A DNA stretch of 64,000 bases, from NCBI GenBank assembly GCA_035628505.1, contig DASPJR010000042.1, positions 1 to 64,000 on the forward strand, given 5' to 3'. A program made the translations under genes and the position numbers. The notes beneath the pieces are model-generated. The model searched no databases and was not told the DNA's origin. It saw nothing but the letters and a program-made list of their open reading frames with translations. This document shows, in pieces, positions 51,643 through 57,853 of the stretch. Position 1 is the stretch's first letter. Each line of letters begins with the position of its first letter. This DNA is from DASPJR01 sp035628505 (GTDB lineage: Bacteria; Planctomycetota; SZUA-567; H5-PLA8).

Positions 51643-51863
51643 CGCCGGCGTCTCGCCGGCCGTTGGTAGCGCAGGCTTCCAGCCTGCGAGTTTCGTTGTA
51701 CGGGCGTCCCGCCCGTACAGTTGCGCGCGGCCCGTCAAACGCGCGCCGGCAACAACGGACACGTCCGGCATAAGCGTGTGCTCGTTCCCAACAGCGGCAT
51801 GGGCGGGACGCCCATGCTACGAGGCTGGCCGCCACGGCCGTAGTACGGGCGTCCCGCCCGTAC
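51643..51863. repeat. Cluster of palindromes with three-base centres
   Basis: Five hairpin units: GCCGGCG-TCT-CGCCGGC (about 51643), CGCAGGCT-TCC-AGCCTGCG (51670-51688), GTACGGGCG-TCC-CGCCCGTAC (51698-51718 and 51843-51863) and GCATGGGCG-GGA-CGCCCATGC (51797-51817). They lie just past gyrB. The last and first GTACGGGCG units share the following CAGTTGCGCG. Confidence 0.75.
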
Positions 51864-52404
51864 AGTTGCGCGCTGCCTGCTGGGCTCCCTACACTATAAG
51901 AAACGATTAGCGAAGTCGATTTGTCGCGACTTTCTTTGGAGATTTTTTGGGTGTATACAAACCGCGTTGCGCCAAGGATTTACACGACGACTTTTTTGAA
52001 CTATTTTAGAAATTCGCCCAGTCGTAGTGTTGATGAGTCCGTCAAACCGCAATTAGTTGTGGTGGGGTGAGTGAACGCCAGACGTGCACTCACTCCCGCG
52101 GGTAGCATCAGATAGACGCGGAGCGGCTATCTGTGTCGAGCACAGCGAGATTCAAACGCTGAAAAGAAATGCCTGTTTGCCGGACGCGCTCCCGCGATTA
52201 AGAAGACTATCGCATGAGCCCGCCAGCACAAACACGCGCGCCAGGAAATGAGGCTTGTAGCTGGACGGACCGATTGTATTCGGAACACTAAGTCCGCGGG
52301 CGAAGCCTATTCTGAAACGTTGAAATCCCGCTTCGCGGGACACAGATAGCCGCTGCGCGTCTATCTGTGCCACCCGCGAAAGCCCCGGAACGGGCGACAG
52401 AGGA
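51864..52404. other. Gene-free accessory spacer
   Basis: About 540 bases, AT-rich at the left, with an inverted-repeat pair at 52109-52369. I see no functional gene. The frame on the minus strand at 52152-52373 translates to a Ser/Gly/Phe-rich stretch of the kind produced by spacer repeats. Confidence 0.55.
52109..52369. repeat. Possible MITE-like element with 27-base inverted ends
   Basis: The left end CAGATAGACGCGGAGCGGCTATCTGTG (given in two parts: CAGATAGACGCG, GAGCGGCTATCTGTG) is an inverted match, with about one or two differences, to the right end at 52341-52369. Each end is itself an imperfect palindrome. The 205-base interior has no gene. Confidence 0.45.
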
Positions 52405-52452
52405 TTACACGACGAAGGCGCTCAGATGCAGTTGGAACCAGCGGCGTTTCAT
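52405..52452 (-). pseudogene. Truncated third copy of the MKRRWFQLHLS family
   Basis: The ATG at 52452 overlaps the stop of the preceding paralogue (ATGA). It encodes MKRRWFQLHLSAFVV and then TAA. The 5' end is the same at DNA level as in the two complete copies, so this is a decayed or broken copy rather than a separate gene. Confidence 0.7.
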
Positions 52453-52787
52453 GGCGTGCTCCGTCGGGCGTTGCGTTCTAAAATGAATGCAACTAAGGAG
52501 AGTGTGACAAAACTAATTACCACATTTAAAGCTGCCGGTCTTAGATTTAAGTGTTCGGTCTCATCCAGAACGGTGATATCCACCAGCGCTGACAATTCCA
52601 CCTCGGTCCAGTCAGTAATTACATGCCAACACGTAAGCGGCCAACCGCGTTCGTGTCGTATTGCCGTTAACTCGCCGGTTCTAATTGCCTGCGTTCTTAC
52701 CTGAGCGTTCGCCCAAATCAGCCCGCCCGCCACAAACATCAGCACGACGCAGGTGCTCAGATGCAGTTGGAACCAGCGGCGTTTCAT
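52449..52787 (-). CDS. Small membrane protein, MKRRWFQLHLS family, copy 2
   Basis: 112 residues. The opening MKRRWFQLHLSTCVVLMFVAG is a hydrophobic N-terminal segment after a basic tip. A second hydrophobic segment lies near the end (ALNVVISFVTLSLVAFIL), followed by ERNARRSTP. Two membrane spans enclose a hydrophilic domain. Such proteins are common in planctomycetes and have no known role. Its ATG overlaps the stop of copy 1 (52784-52787), and its stop overlaps the truncated third copy, so the array is translationally coupled. Confidence 0.7.
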   Translation of the reverse strand: MKRRWFQLHLSTCVVLMFVAGGLIWANAQVRTQAIRTGELTAIRHERGWPLTCWHVITDWTEVELSALVDITVLDETEHLNLRPAALNVVISFVTLSLVAFILERNARRSTP

Positions 52788-53101
52788 GGCGTGCGGTCCT
52801 CGCGGCGCCGGGCGATGTATTCAAGTGAAATAGCCGCTAGGATCATTATCAGCAATACGACAAACACATTCGCAGCCAAGCGTAGCGGATGGAATGTTTG
52901 ATCAGGCCAGATACCGGACGTGTAGTAAGTAGGCCAACCGCAACCATGGTAATCCCACGTAGCTGTGAAAGTGTCTTCCGGTTGGGAGAATGTTCTTCGG
53001 AACACCAGACGAACATACAAATTGGCCTGAGTCAATACTCCGCTCAACAACATCAGCACAACGCAGGTGCTCAGATGCAGTTGGAACCAGCGGCGTTTCA
53101 T
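52784..53101 (-). CDS. Small membrane protein, MKRRWFQLHLS family, copy 1
   Basis: 105 residues from the ATG at 53101, preceded by AAGGA. It shares MKRRWFQLHLSTCVVLM with copy 2, then diverges (LSGVLTQANLYVRLVFRRTF), contains a Trp/Tyr/Gly-rich stretch (WDYHGCGWPTYYTSGIWP) and ends with a second hydrophobic segment (ANVFVVLLIMILAAISLEYIARR). Two spans are predicted. Function unknown. The upstream neighbour is a four-span membrane protein whose end lies in a dispersed repeat. Confidence 0.7.
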   Translation of the reverse strand: MKRRWFQLHLSTCVVLMLLSGVLTQANLYVRLVFRRTFSQPEDTFTATWDYHGCGWPTYYTSGIWPDQTFHPLRLAANVFVVLLIMILAAISLEYIARRREDRTP

Positions 53102-53119
53102 GGCGGAGTGATCCTTGAG

Positions 53120-53191
53120 TCGCTGCCATTCGCTTGCCCGGAGGGCAACAGAATCATAGCCCACCGCGCGAGCCGTGGGAAGAGGCATCCG
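53120..53191. repeat. Long direct repeat, copy A
   Basis: 72 bases beginning TCGCTGCCATTCGCTTGCC. It is identical to the copy at 53620-53691 except for one base. It contains an inverted repeat, CCCAC(C/G)GC / GCCGTGGG. Confidence 0.8.
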
Positions 53192-53591
53192 CTACGGTTT
53201 CGCGAGTCCCCGAACGGGGGTGAAACAACCGATGTGCAATTATTAAGGACATCAATCCGATCGGAAACAACACTCCTCCCATCATAATCAACAATGAAGT
53301 ATTTACCCAAAAATGAACAATAGCTTTTCTTAAGACAGAGACTTCAATGTCACCGAGGATTCGTACCGTTAGATATGTTGACAAAAGCGAAAAGAATAAC
53401 GCGAATAGCACGGATCGCGCCTCCCGCACTTCTAGCTCTCTCTTGGAAATCAAAAATGCCCCTGAAAATATTTTGAACAAATACATATTCATACCGCAAA
53501 CCAGCGACGCCACGAAAAGATCAAGCAGGTTAAATCTTACTGAACCGCGTCCACTTAATTGATTACTTTTGACGAAGGGCATCTGCGACAT
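53154..53591 (-). CDS. Four-span membrane protein of unknown function
   Basis: 145 residues. Hydrophobic segments: LLDLFVASLVCGMNMYLF, SVLFALFFSLLSTYLTV, FWVNTSLLIMMGGVLFPIGLMSLIIA. The gene starts at the ATG 53591 with only a weak leader. Its last ~20 residues (SGTRETVADASSHGSRGG) come from the repeat copy A, so the original C-terminus has probably been replaced. The direct repeats at 53120 and 53620 flank it at an exact 500-base distance. No family is recognised. Confidence 0.55.
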   Translation of the reverse strand: MSQMPFVKSNQLSGRGSVRFNLLDLFVASLVCGMNMYLFKIFSGAFLISKRELEVREARSVLFALFFSLLSTYLTVRILGDIEVSVLRKAIVHFWVNTSLLIMMGGVLFPIGLMSLIIAHRLFHPRSGTRETVADASSHGSRGGL

Positions 53592-53619
53592 CCCTGATTA
53601 TATCTGGATCTTTAAAGCA

Positions 53620-53691
53620 TCGCTGCCATTCGCTTGCCCGGAGGGCAACAGAATCATAGCCCACGGCGCGAGCCGTGGGAAGAGGCATCCG
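53620..53691. repeat. Long direct repeat, copy B
   Basis: The second copy of the 72-base unit, one mismatch to copy A, exactly 500 bases away. Unit end AGAGGCATCC. Confidence 0.8.
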
Positions 53692-53906
53692 TTGGGGTTT
53701 TTCCAGAGCCCCAGCGGGGCGGCAGAATCAACGCATTCACGCGTCTCTGTCGCCGCTCCGCGGCTTTGCGTGCATCTCGCGTCCGTTTTCCCACGGCTGG
53801 CGCCGTGGGCTACTATGCTTTTGCCCGCTTCGCAGGCAAGGGGACGGCCACGCTCGACACTGATAGTCGCGGGTGGCTTGAATTCTCGCGAAAGAATTTC
53901 GCGTGT

Positions 53907-53915
53907 GGTATAATG
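53907..53915 (+). promoter_or_regulatory. Extended -10 promoter element
   Basis: TGG directly before TATAAT, a TGn-TATAAT extended -10 element, 40 bases before the YHxxxC protein ATG. A similar GTGTGGTATGATG occurs at 54359, before the Uma2 remnant. Confidence 0.5.
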
Positions 53916-53955
53916 GCGATTCAGTTATGTGACAAATTCACGGGAGGGGGATTCA

Positions 53956-54351
53956 ATGCGTGTTTTCTCAGCGGTATTGCTTGCGGCGTTTCTTTCAATC
54001 AACGGCTTTGCGGCCGACGCGGATAAGAAAGTTCCAGAAGACAAGGACATCAAAGTCACCGTCACTCCGAGCGGAAGCAAATACCACCTCGCCGATTGCC
54101 GCACGATAACCGAGGGAACTGGAAGGGTGGCGCCGCTCGAGGGCGTTAAGAAAGCAAATCTTGAGGCCTGCGCGGTCTGCAAGCCGGACGCACTTGTCGT
54201 CGTCACGCCCACAGGCGCAAAGTATCACACGGAAACGTGCAAGTCGGCGGGCAAAGACTCGGTCAAAATGATTTTAGCGGCGGCGCGCACCAAAGGTCTG
54301 GAAGCCTGCAAGCTCTGCAATCCGCCGGACGGCAAAGCCGAGAAGCCTTGA
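53956..54351 (+). CDS. Exported protein with two YHxxxC / CxxC metal-binding-like repeats
   Basis: 131 residues from the ATG at 53956 with GGAGGGGG upstream. A signal peptide ends GFAADA. Two repeats follow: VTPSGSKYHLADCRTI...LEACAVCKPDA and VTPTGAKYHTETCKSAG...LEACKLCNPPD. The pattern of YHxxxC followed by CxxC resembles the small zinc-binding fold seen in Ada-type and phage-related proteins. Each repeat probably binds one zinc ion or forms a disulphide. The role outside the cytoplasm is unknown. Confidence 0.75.
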   Translation: MRVFSAVLLAAFLSINGFAADADKKVPEDKDIKVTVTPSGSKYHLADCRTITEGTGRVAPLEGVKKANLEACAVCKPDALVVVTPTGAKYHTETCKSAGKDSVKMILAAARTKGLEACKLCNPPDGKAEKP

Positions 54352-54684
54352 GGCGCGCGTGTGGTATGATGAATACCCGAGGTACGGCCACGCCAGTCAA
54401 GACGCTTATTACCTGCGACGAGTTTGAAAAGATATCGCACCCCGACCGAACTGGTGGATGGGGAGATTTAAACGTCGCCAACAGGGATGCAGCAGGGCAT
54501 TGTAGCGTCGCAAATTTAGTGCTGCGAAATCACGTTAAGAGCCAGAAGGTTTTGAAAACGCAATCTATCAGATCTTCCTGAGTGATAGAGATGCTACATT
54601 GAGCTCCATCTCCAAAAGCCGCCCGCCCGTTTACTGCCGGCGTTTTTCCCGCACTCTCCCCCGTATACGGCGTATCCTGTTTAG
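54352..54684. other. Spacer with Uma2 remnant
   Basis: Holds the Uma2 remnant (54366-54471). The remainder has no recognisable gene or RNA. The esterase-like gene begins at 54685. Confidence 0.55.
54366..54471 (+). pseudogene. Frameshifted, truncated Uma2-family (DUF820) remnant
   Basis: The ATG at 54369 opens MNTRGTATPVKTLITCDEFEKISHPD, the usual start of Uma2 endonuclease-like proteins. The expected next motif, ELVDGEI, appears only in the +1 frame (54448-54468) and is directly followed by TAA. So one frameshift and an early stop destroyed the gene. It retains a promoter-like GTGTGGTATGATG. Confidence 0.6.
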
Positions 54685-55626
54685 ATGAACCGTAAACTCA
54701 GGAGATCCGCTTTGCAGACCAACCTCTTCCTTCTCGCAAGCCTCACACTTCTTCTCGCCGTGAATGTCTCGTCACGCGCCGCAGAAGCGCCCGCCGTCAT
54801 TCCCATCTGGCCGGGCGAAGCGCCCGGCGAGAAGGGCGATATCGGCGAAGAGAAGGACATGACCAAGGAGAAGGACAACCTCATCTCCGGAAAGCCGCTC
54901 ATTCGTCTCGGCAATGTTTCGAAACCGACAATCACCGTCTACAAGCCGGCACCCGACAAGGACACCGGCGCGGCGGTGCTCGTCTGCCCCGGCGGCGGCT
55001 ATCACATTCTGGCGCTCGATCTGGAAGGCTCGGAAGTTTGCGAGTGGCTCAACTCTATCGGCGTCACGGGCGTGCTGCTCAAGTACCGCGTGCCCGCGCG
55101 CAAAGGCATGGAACGCTACGCGGCGCCACTGCAGGACGCGCAGCGCGCCATGGGCATTGTCCGGCATCGCGCTAAAGAGTGGAACATCGATCCCAAGCGC
55201 ATCGGAATTCTGGGCTTTTCAGCGGGCGGACATCTTTCGGCCATGGCCAGCACTGCCTACGAATCGCGCACCTACCCGCCTGTGGATGACGCTGACAAGG
55301 AAAGCTGCCGGCCTGATTTCAGCGTGCTGATTTATCCGGCGTATCTTACCGCCAAGGACGATCTGACGAAGCTCGCGCCGGAACTGAAAGTCACCGCACA
55401 GACGCCTCCAGCGTTTTTATTGATGACGCAGGATGACGGCATCAAAGTCGAGAACGTCATGACCTATGGGCTGGCGCTGAAGGCGGTGAAAGTTCCGTAC
55501 GAGCTGCACACATATCCAAAAGGCGGACACGGCTATGGCCTGCGGCCTTCTGAAAATAATGTTTCTCACTGGCCGGCACGCTGCGCGGAATGGATGAAGT
55601 CGCAGGGATTCCTTGACAAGAAGTAG
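54685..55626 (+). CDS. Exported alpha/beta hydrolase (acetylxylan-esterase-like)
   Basis: 313 residues. The ATG at 54685 has no Shine-Dalgarno. A TTG at 54712 has AGGAG eight bases before it and gives a better signal peptide (MQTNLFLLASLTLLLAVNVSS). Oxyanion PGGGY (VLVCPGGGYHILA), nucleophile GFSAGG, acid in MTQDDGIKVEN and catalytic His in GGHGYGLRP make a full triad, as in BD-FAE/acetylxylan esterases. It probably deacetylates plant or algal polysaccharide outside the cell. No operon partner is adjacent. Confidence 0.85.
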   Translation: MNRKLRRSALQTNLFLLASLTLLLAVNVSSRAAEAPAVIPIWPGEAPGEKGDIGEEKDMTKEKDNLISGKPLIRLGNVSKPTITVYKPAPDKDTGAAVLVCPGGGYHILALDLEGSEVCEWLNSIGVTGVLLKYRVPARKGMERYAAPLQDAQRAMGIVRHRAKEWNIDPKRIGILGFSAGGHLSAMASTAYESRTYPPVDDADKESCRPDFSVLIYPAYLTAKDDLTKLAPELKVTAQTPPAFLLMTQDDGIKVENVMTYGLALKAVKVPYELHTYPKGGHGYGLRPSENNVSHWPARCAEWMKSQGFLDKK

Positions 55627-56047
55627 GCCGAGCTGAGTACTGAAACGTTCAATAGCAGAAAGGTAATTCCGCTCCGGAGGAGCGGCGGATATTAGCCGGT
55701 GGCAAGCGCGAAGCGCGCGGCCACCGGAACACATCGTATTCCACGCGTCCGCGCCCTGGAAGGGCGCCGCACGATGGCGTGAAAGGCGGCGCCCCTCCAG
55801 GGCGCTGTAGCGATTGGGGGGAACTTCGATCCGGGGGCTGCGCTCGCGTTCGCTCGCTTGCGCCCCGGCTAATATCCGGCACCTCTCCGAGGCGCTCGCG
55901 ACAAAAAATCGCTCAATATTCAGTACTATTTTTTCGACGTGGCGGGGACACTCTTGTCCCCGAGAGGGTTGTTCCGCATGCAGTGGATTTCGTTGCGCTC
56001 AATGTCCAACTCACCCTGACAGGAGTGTCAGGGCCACTACTACGCTC
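55627..56047. other. Repeat mosaic spacer
   Basis: 420 bases. Short palindromes include GCGCCCT-GGA-AGGGCGC (55751-55767), GGGGACA / TGTCCCC at about 55945 and CTGACA / TGTCAG at about 56017. They resemble the three-base-centre hairpins after gyrB. No gene is supported. Confidence 0.6.
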
Positions 56048-57148
56048 TCAGCACCGCGACTTCTTCGCCACACCAGCCGAGTCGAACGTCGCCATCTCCC
56101 GAACGATCGCGCAGGCGGCGCGCAGGAGCGGCAACGCGAGCACAGCTCCCGTTCCTTCGCCCAGGCGCAGATCGAGTTCCAGCAGCGGCCGTGTGTCGAG
56201 CTTTTCAAGCAGATGGCTGTGGCCAGACTCGGCTGACTTGTGCGAGAAGAACAAATACGGCAGCACCGCCGGCTGCAACCGCACGGCGCACAGCGCAGCA
56301 CTCGAGGAGATGTAGCCGTCGATCAGAACCGGTGTGCGCAGCGTCGCGGCGGCCAGAATGGCGCCGGTCATCGCTGCAATTTCAAGTCCTCCCAGCGCGC
56401 TGAGCGCCTGCAGGGCGCGCTCGGGCGAAGGCACTTCCGCGGAACTGAATTTCGCGCGTGCCAGGCCGGCGCTGACCGCCGCCAGCTTGCGCTTCATTCC
56501 GCTTTCATCCACGCCCGTGCCGCGGCCAACCGCGAGCCTGGGCTCGAGCGGCAGAAGCGCCGAGACGAGTGCGGCCGCGGACGTCGTGTTGCCAATACCC
56601 ATTTCCCCAAGGATCAAAATTTCCGCGCCGCGTTCAATGACGCTCTGCGCCTGGCTTTGGCCTGCGGCCAGAGCGCGCTGAGTCTCTTCGGGAGTCATCG
56701 CGTCTTCGCGGACGAAATTGCGCGTGCCGCGCCTCACTTTGGCCTTTACAAACGATGCCCCGTTCCAGCCCAGCACGCTGGCCGGGCCGCGCTGCGGCGG
56801 TGAGATTTCGGCATCGACGCCGACGTCTATGACGGTGACAAGAGCGTACGCCTGCTTGGCAAGTACATTGATCGCTGCGCCGCCGTTCAGAAAATTCAGC
56901 ACCATCTGCGGAGTAACTTCTTTGGGAAATGCGCTGACGCCCTCGGCTGTCACGCCGTGATCGCCGGCGAAGACTAAGACGTGAGCCTTGTTCACGGCTG
57001 GCGGAAAACCGCGAATGCCGCTCAGGCGCAGCGCGAGCTCTTCGATACGGCCGAGGCTGCCGGCGGGTTTGGTCAGGCTGTCGAGATGCTTCTGGCAGGC
57101 CGTGATGGCCTGATGATCTAGCGGCGGAATTGCGTCGGCGGCGACCAT
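56048..57148 (-). CDS. cobT: Nicotinate-nucleotide--dimethylbenzimidazole phosphoribosyltransferase
   Basis: 366 residues. Family signatures: LTKPAGSLGRIEELALRL near the start, VFAGDHGVTAEGVSAFPKEVT, GEMGIGNTTSAAALVSALL, and the C-terminal LRLGEGTGAVLALPLLRAA holding the catalytic Glu. CobT makes alpha-ribazole phosphate for the lower ligand of cobalamin. No other cobalamin genes are near, so the organism may salvage or remodel corrinoids, or carry the pathway elsewhere. The ATG at 57148 is the only reasonable start. Confidence 0.93.
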   Translation of the reverse strand: MVAADAIPPLDHQAITACQKHLDSLTKPAGSLGRIEELALRLSGIRGFPPAVNKAHVLVFAGDHGVTAEGVSAFPKEVTPQMVLNFLNGGAAINVLAKQAYALVTVIDVGVDAEISPPQRGPASVLGWNGASFVKAKVRRGTRNFVREDAMTPEETQRALAAGQSQAQSVIERGAEILILGEMGIGNTTSAAALVSALLPLEPRLAVGRGTGVDESGMKRKLAAVSAGLARAKFSSAEVPSPERALQALSALGGLEIAAMTGAILAAATLRTPVLIDGYISSSAALCAVRLQPAVLPYLFFSHKSAESGHSHLLEKLDTRPLLELDLRLGEGTGAVLALPLLRAACAIVREMATFDSAGVAKKSRC

Positions 57149-57188
57149 TTAACCTTCCACGTGAGCAGATTAAGCGAGCTCACGAATA

Positions 57189-57716
57189 TCAGGGTGTCTG
57201 GCTTTGTTCTGTGCGTGCAGTTTCCGCGATTTGGCGCGGATGTACATAGGTTCCAAAGAAAAAATCGAGCACCGGGAATGTCACACAGTAATTTCCCGTC
57301 GGCGAACTGCGGTGGTGTTCGAAGTGGCAGCCTTTCCACCACTGAAACAGGCGCGAACGGCGCACGAATGCCGGAAGCCATTGTTCATAATGCATCACGG
57401 CGTGGCAACCTTCGTACACGATAACCAGATGCCAGAAGGCGCCGCACCAGAAAAGCAGCACCGGCAGCCAGCCCCAGAAATACATCAGCGGCGAGAGCAG
57501 CAGAAGAAAGAGCAGGAAAAATTTAACGTTCATGCGAACATCCAGGTCGTTGACCGCGACCTGGCGGCCTGGCAGCACGAAGAATTCCTTGTGATGATTG
57601 ATGTGGAAGCGCAGCGAATAGCGGTGCATGACCCAGTGAAAGGTATATTCGCCCACCACGCCCGCGGACCAGCCCGCAAAGAAAATCAGCGCTGCCTGCC
57701 AGATCTCGATCGACAT
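57189..57716 (-). CDS. Fatty-acid-hydroxylase/sterol-desaturase-like membrane protein
   Basis: 175 residues from the ATG at 57716 (the upstream extension lacks a family match). His clusters HWVMH, HINHH and HFEHH are the diiron-ligand motifs of the superfamily, and the hydrophobic segments LIFFAGWSAGVVGEYTF and FFLLFLLLLSPLMYFWGWLPVLLFW frame them. It probably hydroxylates or desaturates a lipid in the membrane with two irons and oxygen. It is short for the family. It is upstream of cobT on the same strand with a 40-base gap and divergent from the next gene. Confidence 0.8.
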   Translation of the reverse strand: MSIEIWQAALIFFAGWSAGVVGEYTFHWVMHRYSLRFHINHHKEFFVLPGRQVAVNDLDVRMNVKFFLLFLLLLSPLMYFWGWLPVLLFWCGAFWHLVIVYEGCHAVMHYEQWLPAFVRRSRLFQWWKGCHFEHHRSSPTGNYCVTFPVLDFFFGTYVHPRQIAETARTEQSQTP

Positions 57717-57853
57717 ACCGTCCGCGTCCTGCTCCAGCCCCTGCCGAGTGAATTCTACCGTGCCGGAGGGTTTGCGCCACAGGGCGTCTTTGTGTAAATA
57801 AACAGCCCCCCGGCGGAGTCTATATTGAGGGGGACTCATTCAGCGGAGCCAGC

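Larger units (their letters stand above)
53592..53955. other. Repeat-rich spacer with candidate promoter
   Basis: Contains repeat copy B (53620-53691), a palindrome CCCACGGC / GCCGTGGG about 53793-53812, and the extended -10 element at 53907-53915. No gene is supported. Confidence 0.6.

Noticed and set aside
52020..52060. Hammerhead-ribozyme-like core (TTGATGAGTCCGTCAAACC)
   Set aside because: CUGAUGA-like and GUCCGUC parts are present, but the required GAAA after stem II is missing (TCAAAC instead) and no closing stems I and III pair around it.
53569..53913. Plus-strand frame across repeat copy B
   Set aside because: Its translation (SLPFACPEGNRIIAHGASRG) derives from the dispersed 72-base repeat, not from a conserved gene.
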